A stretch of 21,934 nucleotides of DNA from Opitutia bacterium (lineage in GTDB: Bacteria; Verrucomicrobiota; Verrucomicrobiae; Opitutales; UBA953), in contig CANKZO010000023.1 in assembly GCA_947488485.1 (NCBI GenBank), positions 1 to 21,934 of the forward strand, written 5' to 3'. A program made the position numbers and the translations under genes. The notes below the pieces were generated by a model. It made no database searches. It saw nothing but the letters and a program-made list of their open reading frames with translations, and was not told where the DNA came from. Shown here piece after piece: positions 1 through 7,008 of this stretch. How positions within the stretch are numbered: the stretch's first letter is position 1; every line of letters starts with the position of its first letter.

Positions 1-2926
1 GATCCTCTCCAGTGCTCGTAGCCCAGTCGCCGGAGCCGCCAAAGGCGATACTGAGGCCCATGTTCGGCCGGATCGGCCGGACGGGCGCACCATACATCTT
101 GGCGCTGAGGAGTCCGCTGACGGCGAGGGCCTGGTCGCGCAGCATTTCGCCGGAGGGACGGAAGCGTGGGCCACGGGCGACGAAACGGTTATCGGGATCC
201 TGCTCGTTGCGCTTGCTGTTGGCGGCGGAAGTTTGGCGATAGGCACGGGTATTCAAGAGGAGCGTGAGCATCTTCTTCGTGTCCCAGCCACTCGCGACGA
301 ACTCGGCGGCGAGCCAGTCCAGCAGCTCGGGGTGCAACGGGAGGTCCCCCTGGCTGCCGAACTCTTCGCTCGAGCGGACGATGCCCACGCCGAAGACCGA
401 CTCCCAGAGACGGTTCATGGTCACGCGGGCGGTGAGGGGGTTGTCGCGGCTGACGATCCAGCGGGCGAGGCCGAGGCGATTCTTCGGGTAGCTGGCTTCC
501 CAGCGAGCGAGGCTCGGGGGCACGCCTTCGCCGACTTCGTCGCCGAGGGCCTGCCAGTTGCCGCGGAGCTGCACGAAGGTCTTACGGCGCTTGTCCGCCG
601 GAAGGTCCTTCATGATCGGCACCGTCACGGGCTTGAGCGCCTCGATCATGTCCTTGGCCGTCGCTAGTTGCTTTCGTTCGTTCGAAGCGGCTTTGGAGAC
701 ATGGCGGACGTAGTGGTCCGATAGCGTGCGCTTCTGCGCTGCGCTGCGTGACGATGTGTCGAGGGCGACGGCGGCGAGGACGGCGGCGGGTAATTCCGTG
801 CCGTTCATGGCCGCGGGGTCTGCGGACGTCAGGAGTCGGAATTTGCCGAGCACGTGACCTTTGAAGGTCGACCCTTGGACGAGGGTGACCCTAAGTGTCC
901 CGCCCTTGGGCGTCCGGAGCGGCGCCGAAGTAGCCAAGGTGAGTCGGTGCGCGCGGTCGGCCTGCGGAGCGACGGCCCAGCCTGCGTCCTTGACTTCGTT
1001 TCGTCCGACCAGGGCAGAAGCAGGGAAGCCGCTTTGCTCGTGGTCGGCGAAGGCCGCCGAGAACGTGACCGTCGTGGGGCTGTTGATGTCGAAGGTGTGA
1101 GCTTTCTCCGGCGCGGGCGTCGGGCCGCTGCTCCAGACGACTTTCCGGGCGGCGTCGAGCAGCGTCACCACGAAGCCGTTCATGCGCACGCCCCCGTTGT
1201 CCGTCCGGTTCCATACGGTGACCTTCTCGACGGGAGTTTCGGTGGACAGCTCCACTTCCCACCAAGGGGAATCCTGCTCCGCACTGTGTGCGACGGAGTT
1301 CTTGGCATAGACGCCGTCGGTGTTGCCGTCGACCGCGCGGCCGGCGGCGGCGGTTTGATACTGGCTGCTCAGCTTCGCCGCCCGTCCCTTGGCCACGTTG
1401 GCTCCTTTGCTGAAGACTTCTACCTCGGCCAGCTGCAGGAAGCGCTTCTTGCCCGGGACTTCGACGCGGACGTATTTCGCGGGGAAGGGCGTGGATCCGG
1501 CGGGCGGCAGGATCTGCGCACGGAAGGCGGTGACGACGAAGTTGCCTCCGGCGGGAAGGGTCTCCAACCGCAGCGCGGTCAGTTGCCCGGCGTCCAAGGG
1601 CAGGTCGACGGTCTGGGTGTCGGTGTCCGTGCGTCCTTCGAGGGTGATGGTGCCATCGGCGGCGATGTCGGCCTTACGCTTCTGGCCGGAGGTCGCCCTC
1701 GCGGGTATAGGTGACTTCCATCCGGCGTCGAGCCGCACGGAGGCTTCCCACTTATCCTGGCCTTCGAGCCATGCGGCGGACGGAGCGGCGAATTTCGATT
1801 CCAACGCGGCGACTTGGCCGGTGAGTTCGGCTCGGCTGGCCTTCTGTTCGGCGGTCAGGAAGCTGTGGAGCGGGGCTTCGTCGCGTTTGTCGCTGTCGGC
1901 GCTTTGGTTGAGGAAGGCGTAGGACTGGAAGTATTCCGTGATCGTGATCGGGTCATACTTATGGGTGTGGCACTGCGCGCAGGCCATGGTGGTGCCCATG
2001 AAGACGGCATACGTGGTGTTAACGCGATCGATGACGGCGGCGTTGCGGAACTCTTCGTCGCTGGTGCCGCCTTCGTTCTGGGTCATCGTGTTACGATGGA
2101 AGGCGGTGGCGATGAGCTGGTCTTCAGTGGCGTTCGGGAGCAGGTCCCCGGCGAGTTGCTCCACCGCGAACTGATCGAAGGGCTGGTTCTTGTTCAGGGC
2201 CTTGATCACCCAATCACGGTAGGCCCAGATGATGCGGCCGGGGTCGCTCGGGTAGCCGGCGCTGTCGGCATAGCGGGCGAGGTCGAGCCACTGGCGGGCC
2301 CAGTGTTCGCCGTAGGCGGGCTTGGCCAGGAAATGCGCGACGACTTCGGCGTGTGTTGCCTTGGCTAGCTGCGTGACTTCTTCCGGCGTGGGCGGGAGGC
2401 CCGTGACGTCGAGCGCGACGCGGCGGATCAGGACCTGCTTGGCGGCTTCAGGCGACCACTTCAGACCTTCCTGCTTCTGGCGTTCGGCGAGGAAAGCATC
2501 CACGGGATTGGCTTCGCCGTTCTTCGGCACGGACGGACGAGCCACGGGTTCGTAGGACCAATGACGTCCCCAGACGGCGCCTTGCTTGATCCATTCTTTG
2601 AGGAGCGCGAGCTGGGCGGGCGCAATGGTCTTATGCTGCTTGGGCGGCGGCATCACGTCGTCGGGATCCGTCGATTCGATACGCTTGATGAGTTCGCTCT
2701 GCTCGGGCTTGCCGGGCAGGATCACGAAGTCTCCCTTGCGGTCGCGCTTGGCGTCCTGCTCGTCGTCGAGCCGCAGCTTACCCTTGCGGCCTTTCTCGTC
2801 CGGCCCGTGGCAGGCGATGCAGTTCTCGGACAGGATCGGGCGGATCTGGCGGCTGAAATTGATCGGCTCGGCGGCGCAAGTGGCGCCGAGAAAGACGCCA
2901 AGAAAGAGGATGGCCTGGGAGGGCAT
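1..2926 (-). CDS. PSCyt1/DUF1549/DUF1553 haem protein with discoidin-like insert (3' end missing)
   Basis: The minus-strand frame from ATG at 2926 is open for 975 codons and leaves the window without a stop. Residues 1-19 form a signal peptide. A haem motif C36-I-A-C-H40 lies in the planctomycete-type cytochrome domain (about 31-120), followed by LRLD and MPPP motifs. DUF1549 follows (about 140-335) and ends in a second haem motif C316-A-Q-C-H320. Residues about 484-615 resemble an F5/8 type C (fucolectin-like) carbohydrate-binding fold, with KYVRVEV, a GRAVDGN segment and a PWWEVEL strand. DUF1553 begins near 815 (NPLTARVTMNRLW). By comparison with the family, only about the last 150-250 residues are missing. 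It is probably exported and acts in the periplasm or at the surface. The exact reaction of this family is unsettled. A DUF1501 partner gene is expected just beyond the left edge. Confidence 0.93.
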   Translation of the reverse strand, partial: MPSQAILFLGVFLGATCAAEPINFSRQIRPILSENCIACHGPDEKGRKGKLRLDDEQDAKRDRKGDFVILPGKPEQSELIKRIESTDPDDVMPPPKQHKTIAPAQLALLKEWIKQGAVWGRHWSYEPVARPSVPKNGEANPVDAFLAERQKQEGLKWSPEAAKQVLIRRVALDVTGLPPTPEEVTQLAKATHAEVVAHFLAKPAYGEHWARQWLDLARYADSAGYPSDPGRIIWAYRDWVIKALNKNQPFDQFAVEQLAGDLLPNATEDQLIATAFHRNTMTQNEGGTSDEEFRNAAVIDRVNTTYAVFMGTTMACAQCHTHKYDPITITEYFQSYAFLNQSADSDKRDEAPLHSFLTAEQKASRAELTGQVAALESKFAAPSAAWLEGQDKWEASVRLDAGWKSPIPARATSGQKRKADIAADGTITLEGRTDTDTQTVDLPLDAGQLTALRLETLPAGGNFVVTAFRAQILPPAGSTPFPAKYVRVEVPGKKRFLQLAEVEVFSKGANVAKGRAAKLSSQYQTAAAGRAVDGNTDGVYAKNSVAHSAEQDSPWWEVELSTETPVEKVTVWNRTDNGGVRMNGFVVTLLDAARKVVWSSGPTPAPEKAHTFDINSPTTVTFSAAFADHEQSGFPASALVGRNEVKDAGWAVAPQADRAHRLTLATSAPLRTPKGGTLRVTLVQGSTFKGHVLGKFRLLTSADPAAMNGTELPAAVLAAVALDTSSRSAAQKRTLSDHYVRHVSKAASNERKQLATAKDMIEALKPVTVPIMKDLPADKRRKTFVQLRGNWQALGDEVGEGVPPSLARWEASYPKNRLGLARWIVSRDNPLTARVTMNRLWESVFGVGIVRSSEEFGSQGDLPLHPELLDWLAAEFVASGWDTKKMLTLLLNTRAYRQTSAANSKRNEQDPDNRFVARGPRFRPSGEMLRDQALAVSGLLSAKMYGAPVRPIRPNMGLSIAFGGSGDWATSTGED

Positions 2927-2971
2927 AGGGATGGGACAGTCGGCGAGGGAGGGGAGTTCCCGGGCAGGCTG

Positions 2972-3002
2972 ATAAAAGAGACCTAGTGCGGAGGGATTTC
3001 AA
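2972..3002 (-). promoter_or_regulatory. candidate sigma70-type promoter
   Basis: On the minus strand TTGAAA (2997-3002, five of six matches to the -35 consensus) is followed 19 bp later by TTTTAT (2972-2977, four of six). TCTTTT at 17 bp spacing is an alternative. It lies about 45 bp upstream of the PSCyt1 gene that starts at 2926, in a 136-bp gap. The call rests only on consensus match and position. Confidence 0.35.
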
Positions 3003-3062
3003 CCCCTTGCTTGGCCGGAATCCGCTGTTCTGCTGTCTTTTGTCGCTCAAGCCCGTCGGGCC

Positions 3063-4133
3063 CTACCGCTTGGCCGCCTCTAGGATCCGCCGAAGCTCCG
3101 CGGGGTCGGCCTCTGGGCGTAGCCGCTTGCGGAGCAGTTCGAGGTCCCGGAGGCCACGCTCGGTCGTTGGCTCGATGCCGGTACCTTCACCGTAGTCGTT
3201 CCAGGTCGCGATCTGCACGATGGGCGCGCCGCTCCGCATCGCCTGGTCGAAGGAGTCGGCGAAGGTCCGGCCGTCGCGATAATCGATGGAGCCGTAGCTC
3301 TTGCCGGCGCCGGCTTGGGCATAGAAGTCACGATAGCCCGGGAAGGCCACGGCGACCGTGGGCCGACCGGCCTTGATCTCGCCGACGTAGAGCTCGGCAA
3401 GTTCCTTGGTCCAAGCTTCGGACGTCACGGACTTGCCTTCGCTCACCGGCACCCAGGCAAAGGCTCCGTCGACACCTGGTCGGCGGCTCAGGTGGGGCAG
3501 GGCGTAGACGAGCGGATTCTGCTGCAAACTTGCGCGGATCGCACTCCACTCGGCTTCGTCGAGGTATTGCGGACCGAAGATGAACAGGGTCGGTCGTTCA
3601 CCGAGGCGCACGTAGGCCGGGTCGTTGAGCCAATGCGCGTCGGCCCATGCGAAGGAAGCGGCGACCTTGGTCGTGGCCTGCGTCCGCGTGAGCTTGCGCT
3701 CCTTCATGAAACGGTGGCCAGGGTTGTCTTCGACGCAGAGCGCGAACTTCAGGCCGGCCTTCTTGAGTTCCGCGATGAGGAGCGTCGTGTTGCGATGGAT
3801 CATCGCGTAGTCGTCGAAGCCGTCCGGCCCGTTCCAGTCGATGATCGCGCCGTCGATGCCCGCGGCCTTCATCAAGGCGACCTGAGTCGCGATGGCCGCC
3901 GGGTCGCCGGAATCATAAGGCCCGCAGGCCGGGCGATCGTGGCTGGCCAGGGCGCCCTTGTCGGGGTCCGTCTTTTCCATCGTCCAATGCCAGCCCCAGC
4001 GTCCGCTCACGGCCTTGCTCTCGAACCAGGGCATCACGTGGACCAGGACCATCGGTCGGGGAGCGCAGGCCGGGGGCTCGGCGGCACCGAGCCAGGCCCA
4101 GAACGTCAGGAGTAGGATTCCCCAGCGGCGCAT
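3063..4133 (-). CDS. secreted GH71/99-like glycoside hydrolase
   Basis: This encodes 356 residues. I chose ATG at 4133 because it begins a clear signal peptide (MRRWGILLLTFWAWLGAA); an in-frame TTG at 4175 would put a proline-rich, non-signal stretch in front. Family-like motifs are VHVMPWF near the mature N-terminus, then GIDGAIIDWNGP and LCVEDNPGHRF in the middle, and a C-terminal IATWNDYGEGTGIEPT, a hallmark of the GH71/GH99-like (WbsX-type) TIM-barrel group. Relatives cleave alpha-glucan or alpha-mannoside linkages, but the substrate here cannot be inferred. The gene lies just downstream of tRNA-Pro and a hairpin, with no close partner on its strand. The family call is fairly firm and the specificity unknown. 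Confidence 0.85.
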   Translation of the reverse strand: MRRWGILLLTFWAWLGAAEPPACAPRPMVLVHVMPWFESKAVSGRWGWHWTMEKTDPDKGALASHDRPACGPYDSGDPAAIATQVALMKAAGIDGAIIDWNGPDGFDDYAMIHRNTTLLIAELKKAGLKFALCVEDNPGHRFMKERKLTRTQATTKVAASFAWADAHWLNDPAYVRLGERPTLFIFGPQYLDEAEWSAIRASLQQNPLVYALPHLSRRPGVDGAFAWVPVSEGKSVTSEAWTKELAELYVGEIKAGRPTVAVAFPGYRDFYAQAGAGKSYGSIDYRDGRTFADSFDQAMRSGAPIVQIATWNDYGEGTGIEPTTERGLRDLELLRKRLRPEADPAELRRILEAAKR

Positions 4134-4179
4134 GGGTGGAGTAGACGGACAGGGTGAGGGTGGTTCAATCCCCAAGCGG

Positions 4180-4215
4180 AAGACCCCGAGGACGTCGCAA
4201 CATCTCCGGGGTCTT
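4180..4215 (-). terminator. hairpin between tRNA-Pro and the glycosidase gene
   Basis: A 9-bp perfect inverted repeat, AAGACCCCG (4180-4188) and CGGGGTCTT (4207-4215), has an 18-nt loop. It lies 5 bp past the CCA end of tRNA-Pro, where a tRNA terminator is expected. There is no long T-run after the stem in either direction, only TCTT within it, so termination is inferred from position and stem strength. Confidence 0.5.
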
Positions 4216-4220
4216 TAAAT

Positions 4221-4297
4221 TGGTCGGGCAGGAGAGATTTGAACTCTCAGCCTCTGCTACCCGAAAGCAGCGCTCTACCAGATTGAGCCACTGCCCG
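4221..4297 (-). tRNA. tRNA-Pro (anticodon CGG)
   Basis: A 77-nt cloverleaf reads on the minus strand. The acceptor stem CGGGCAG pairs with CTGCCCG, the D-stem is GCTC/GAGC, and the anticodon stem CTGCT/AGCAG encloses the loop TTCGGGT. This gives anticodon CGG with G at position 37, as usual for proline tRNAs. The T-arm is GAGAG/CTCTC with loop TTCAAAT. The discriminator is A and the 3' CCA is encoded (4221-4223). It decodes CCG, a codon expected to be common in this GC-rich genome. Confidence 0.96.
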
Positions 4298-4309
4298 ACA
4301 CGAGTCATA

Positions 4310-4340
4310 AGCATAGACCAATCCGGGGGGGTGTTTTCAA
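4310..4340 (-). promoter_or_regulatory. candidate promoter of tRNA-Pro
   Basis: On the minus strand TTGAAA (4335-4340) is followed after 19 bp by TATGCT (4310-4315). The predicted start lies a few bases before the tRNA 5' end at 4297. The match and position fit a tRNA promoter, but spacing is at the long end. Confidence 0.4.
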
Positions 4341-4371
4341 ACTAATTCCGTCGGGAAATTTGCGAGGGGTG

Positions 4372-4401
4372 TTGGACAGTGGGCTTTTTCAGGCCTACTT
4401 T
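4372..4401 (+). promoter_or_regulatory. candidate promoter of the pirin gene
   Basis: TTGGAC (4372-4377), an 18-bp spacer and TACTTT (4396-4401) lie directly before the pirin ATG at 4410. If correct, the transcript would have almost no leader, which agrees with the lack of a Shine-Dalgarno sequence there. Confidence 0.3.
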
Positions 4402-4409
4402 GATTAAAT

Positions 4410-5111
4410 ATGAAGTTCGCAGTGCGCCGCTCCCAAGAACGCGGGTTCGCCGATCACGGCTGGCTGGTGGCCCGGCACAGCTTCAGTTTCGCCGATTACC
4501 ATGACCCCGCCCACATGGGTTTCCGGTCCCTTCGGGTCATCAATCAGGACCTCGTCGACCCGGCCATGGGTTTCCCGCCGCACGGACATCGGGACATGGA
4601 GATCTTCACGTATGTCCTCGAAGGAGCCATCGAGCATCGCGACAGCCTAGGCAATCACGCTCAGCTCAAGCCTGGCCAGATCCAGGTCATGAGCGCCGGC
4701 AGCGGGGTGAAGCACAGCGAATACAATCCCTCGAAGACGGATCGGCTCCATCTCATCCAGGTCTGGATCCAGCCCGACCGCCCCGGTCTCCGTCCGCGTT
4801 ATGCCGAGTGGAAGCCGACGGCCGAGCAGCTCGTCGCGCCCAAGGTGCTCATCATTTCAAATGACGGACGCGACGGGTCGGCGCACATCAGTCAGGACGC
4901 GGATGTATACCGCGTTAAGACTGCGGCGGCCGGTACCGTCTCGCATGAGCTCCTTCAGGGCAGGGGGCTGTGGTTCCAGCTGATCGGTGGCGAAGTCGAA
5001 ATCGGCGGCGTGAAACTCTTGCCAGGTGACGCTCTCAAATCCGAAGAACCCGGCTCCTTCGCCTTTACTTCCGCCGGCCCCATCGAAGCCCTCCTCTTCG
5101 ACCTCGCCTGA
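4410..5111 (+). CDS. pirin-family bicupin (YhhW-type quercetin 2,3-dioxygenase homologue)
   Basis: This encodes 233 residues, the usual length for the short (YhhW-like) pirins. The N-terminal cupin carries the metal site: H58 and H60 in PPHGHRDMEIFTYVLEG, then H102 and E104 in AGSGVKHSEYNP. These match the three-His, one-Glu set of the Escherichia coli homologue. The C-terminal cupin (about 145-233) keeps the fold but shows no second metal site, as expected. Relatives oxidise quercetin in vitro or act as iron-dependent redox sensors; the natural substrate is usually unknown. The product is cytosolic, with no signal peptide. It opens a plus-strand group with the CDGSH and DoxX-like genes and sits back to back with the tRNA. 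Confidence 0.93.
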   Translation: MKFAVRRSQERGFADHGWLVARHSFSFADYHDPAHMGFRSLRVINQDLVDPAMGFPPHGHRDMEIFTYVLEGAIEHRDSLGNHAQLKPGQIQVMSAGSGVKHSEYNPSKTDRLHLIQVWIQPDRPGLRPRYAEWKPTAEQLVAPKVLIISNDGRDGSAHISQDADVYRVKTAAAGTVSHELLQGRGLWFQLIGGEVEIGGVKLLPGDALKSEEPGSFAFTSAGPIEALLFDLA

Positions 5112-5128
5112 TTCCTCATGCTTTCCCC

Positions 5129-5156
5129 TATACTCGATACTCCAAACTCTATACTC
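5129..5156 (+). repeat. four 7-bp repeats, NATACTC type
   Basis: TATACTC, GATACTC, CAAACTC and TATACTC stand in direct tandem in the 52-bp gap between the pirin and CDGSH genes, ending 7 bp before the CDGSH ATG. The same 7-bp unit occurs in four tandem copies at 12675-12702. Confidence 0.85.
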
Positions 5157-5163
5157 TCGAATT

Positions 5164-5403
5164 ATGAGCTCCCCCCACATCCCGCAGAAGTCCCCGATCC
5201 CCGTCCTCGTCGAAGCCGGCAAGACTTACTACTGGTGCTCGTGCGGACACAGCAAGAACCAGCCTTTCTGCGATGGCGCCCACAAGGGTTCCGCTTTCAC
5301 GCCCGTGCCGTATAAGGCCGAGGCGAACGGCACCATTTACTTCTGCGCCTGTAAGCACTCCAAGAAGGGTGCCCTCTGCGACGGCTCGCATAAGGCGCTC
5401 TGA
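5164..5403 (+). CDS. double CDGSH-type iron-sulfur protein
   Basis: This encodes 79 residues. ATG at 5164 was chosen because it gives a compact protein that begins shortly before the first motif; a longer upstream frame would overlap the pirin gene and lacks similarity to the family. Two complete motifs are visible: C25-S-C27 with C36-D-G-A-H40, and C61-A-C63 with C72-D-G-S-H76. Each three-Cys, one-His set binds a [2Fe-2S] cluster in the mitoNEET/CISD family, and tandem motifs are typical of the Miner2-like class. The product is soluble, with no membrane anchor. A role in redox or iron-sulfur handling is likely and fits the pirin upstream, but partners are unknown. No ribosome-binding site is evident. 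Confidence 0.93.
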   Translation: MSSPHIPQKSPIPVLVEAGKTYYWCSCGHSKNQPFCDGAHKGSAFTPVPYKAEANGTIYFCACKHSKKGALCDGSHKAL

Positions 5404-5449
5404 AGTTAGCCCTTCCAACTCCGGTCATTTAGGCTAGCCTGCAGGGGCT

Positions 5450-5902
5450 ATGAAAAAACTCCCCTGCATCGTCGCCCTCCTGCTCGGAGTGGCCTTCATC
5501 TACTTTGGCGTCAATTATTGGATCAATCCCCCCAAGCCCCCCGAAGGAAGTTTCATCGGTCTCATGTACAGCTCGGGCTATCTCGCCTTGATCAAGGTTC
5601 TGGAAATCGTCGGCGGAGCGCTCCTGATCTTCCCTCGCACGCGTGCCTGGGGCCTGGTCCTCATCGGCGCGATCCTGTTCAATATCGTCTGCGTCCATCA
5701 GTTCTTCTTCGGTGGACTCAAGGACTGGAAGGTCATCTCCCTCGTCGTCGCCGGCCTCTACCTCGCGTGGGTCGGCCGCAAGGGCTTCTGCTGCCTGGCC
5801 TGCTGCGGCTCCGGCGAATGCCTCGGTACCTGCGGTTGCTGCAACAAGGAAGGTTCCTGTGGTACCGGTGAGAAGAAGTCCGGCGGCTGCTGCGGCAACT
5901 AA
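5450..5902 (+). CDS. DoxX-like four-helix membrane protein with cysteine-rich tail
   Basis: This encodes 150 residues. Four hydrophobic segments lie at about 5-25, 43-61, 66-86 and 92-108, and resemble small DoxX-like membrane proteins. The last 39 residues are very different: 11 cysteines arranged as CC, CC, C, C, CC, C, CC with glycine and lysine between them. Such a tail could bind metal or iron-sulfur clusters or be exposed to disulfide chemistry; this is inference. An AGGGG sequence (5441-5445) just before the ATG may be the ribosome-binding site. The gene is the last of the pirin-CDGSH group and is followed by a strong terminator. Confidence 0.85.
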   Translation: MKKLPCIVALLLGVAFIYFGVNYWINPPKPPEGSFIGLMYSSGYLALIKVLEIVGGALLIFPRTRAWGLVLIGAILFNIVCVHQFFFGGLKDWKVISLVVAGLYLAWVGRKGFCCLACCGSGECLGTCGCCNKEGSCGTGEKKSGGCCGN

Positions 5903-5924
5903 GCCCTCCTGCCATTCCGAATCA

Positions 5925-5948
5925 GCCCCCGACCTCGGGGGCTTTTTT
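5925..5948 (+). terminator. rho-independent terminator of the pirin-CDGSH-DoxX group
   Basis: GCCCCCGA (5925-5932) pairs with TCGGGGGC (5935-5942), in practice a 7-bp GC-rich stem with a 4-nt loop, followed by six T residues (5943-5948). It begins 22 bp after the stop of the DoxX-like gene. Confidence 0.92.
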
Positions 5949-5971
5949 GTGCCTACGATGCAGGCGTTTCA

Positions 5972-6147
5972 GGTGGCGGGTGGCAGCCCCGGGTGGCAGG
6001 TGACAGTAGGGGGCGCACAAGGGGAAACCGGAGACCGGAATTAATGCTTCGGTCATATGCCCGCAGCCAACTATCCGGTTTCCGGTCTCCCGTGTATTTC
6101 TGCAGCTTTCCCGCCACCCGTCACCCGGGGCCGCCACCTGCCACCCG
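5972..6147. repeat. outer palindrome of 7-bp GCCACC/GGTGGC units, enclosing a second element
   Basis: The left arm (5972-6006) is built from GGTGGCG, GGTGGCA, GCCCCG, GGTGGCA and GGTGACA. The right arm (6110-6147) is the inverse set: CGCCACC, CGTCACC, CGGGGC, CGCCACC, TGCCACC. Both keep a 6-bp central unit. The arms flank the separate palindrome at 6017-6092. The structure fills the gap between the convergent DoxX-like and SGNH hydrolase genes. The right-arm sequence recurs with identical length at 21009-21052. Confidence 0.85.
6017..6092. repeat. CCGG-rich palindromic element, copy 1
   Basis: The left arm GGGGAAACCGGAGACCGG (6021-6038) faces CCGGTTTCCGGTCTCCCG (6075-6092), around a centre containing GGTCATATGCCC and CAGCCAACTATCC. 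The centre is shared with copies at 21061-21146 and, split by an insertion, 12431-12662. The sequence has no coding potential. Confidence 0.88.
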
Positions 6148-6166
6148 TATCGATTTGCCCGACTCT

Positions 6167-6835
6167 TTATTTAACGACTTTCACAATCTCCTCGGCGATC
6201 GCGGCCATCCCGCGATCACCAGGATGATGGGCCACGCCGGCGTGCTTATAGGGCCGCTCGGAGCGGGCGTAGTTCTTTTCGTCCTTAGACAAGGCGCTGA
6301 TGTCGACGAACGTGCCGCCGACGGTTTCGCAGGCCTGGCGCATGGCGGTGTCCTTGGCGGTGTTCGCCCAGAAGCTGCTACGGACGATGATCTGCGCCTT
6401 GGGGTTGGACCGGAGCGTCTTCAGCAGGGCGGTGACCTGTTCCTGATACTTGGCCTGGGCTTCCGGAGTCTTCAGCGCGGCGACGTTCTCGCCGATGCAC
6501 AGGATGATGAGGTCGGCCTTGAAGGCGGCGGCATCGGCGAACTTGCCGGCGATATCGTAGCCGACATGGGCGCGTTCGAAATCGGCGACGTTCTTGATCA
6601 TGATGACCGGTGTCGTGCCTTGCTTGGTAGCGAGCGCCTTGGTCACGACGTGGACGTAATCCTTGTCCAGTGACGTCGCCGCCATGCCCCAGTTGCCATG
6701 CCAGTCGATGTCAGCCTTGGGTCCGTGGCTGGTAAGGCTATTACCGACGAAGAGGATCCTCTGCGGCTGCGCCTGCGCTGAAGCCGTCGTGGACAAACTG
6801 ATGATGCCGATGACGGCGAGGAGAATGCGAAGCAT
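6167..6835 (-). CDS. secreted SGNH-type hydrolase
   Basis: This encodes 222 residues. A signal peptide (1-20, ending TASA) is followed by the SGNH block I variant ILFVGNSLTSHG, in which S33 would be the nucleophile. A later CIGEN segment corresponds to block III, and AHHPGDRGM (202-210) to block V with the catalytic histidine. The aspartate usually three residues before that histidine is not present (valine or glycine there), so the dyad or triad may be incomplete or supplied from elsewhere. Family members remove acetyl or other ester groups from carbohydrates or lipids, which would fit deacetylation of a polysaccharide outside the cytoplasm. Five 6-bp repeats directly abut the start codon in place of a ribosome-binding site. 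Confidence 0.85.
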   Translation of the reverse strand: MLRILLAVIGIISLSTTASAQAQPQRILFVGNSLTSHGPKADIDWHGNWGMAATSLDKDYVHVVTKALATKQGTTPVIMIKNVADFERAHVGYDIAGKFADAAAFKADLIILCIGENVAALKTPEAQAKYQEQVTALLKTLRSNPKAQIIVRSSFWANTAKDTAMRQACETVGGTFVDISALSKDEKNYARSERPYKHAGVAHHPGDRGMAAIAEEIVKVVK

Positions 6836-6865
6836 GGGGTAGGGGTAGGGGCAGGAGTAGGGGTA
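6836..6865. repeat. five 6-bp GGGGTA repeats touching a start codon
   Basis: GGGGTA, GGGGTA, GGGGCA, GGAGTA and GGGGTA stand in tandem. The array begins at the base next to the SGNH hydrolase ATG (6833-6835). In the mRNA it forms the last 30 nt of the leader as a C-rich TACCCC ladder with no Shine-Dalgarno sequence. Confidence 0.9.
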
Positions 6866-6920
6866 GTCAAAATTAACCCCGCCCCGCCACCCGAAGTGAT
6901 GGCTTGGAATCAGACAACTG

Positions 6921-6950
6921 GCCCCAGCCCTGGCCCTGGCCCAAGCCCAG
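6921..6950. repeat. five 6-bp GCCCNN repeats
   Basis: GCCCCA, GCCCTG, GCCCTG, GCCCAA and GCCCAG stand in tandem between the SGNH hydrolase and the unknown secreted protein. A shorter TTTGCAC/TTTTGCAC duplication follows at about 6963-6979. Confidence 0.75.
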
Positions 6951-7008
6951 CCTCGTCTTCACCTTTGCACTTTTGCACCGCCTTTCCCCGGGCATCTAGT
7001 TACGCCCC

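Noticed and set aside
4134..4175. TTG start at 4175 for the GH71/99-like protein
   Set aside because: It adds a proline-rich stretch before the signal peptide. ATG 4133 places the signal peptide at the N-terminus.
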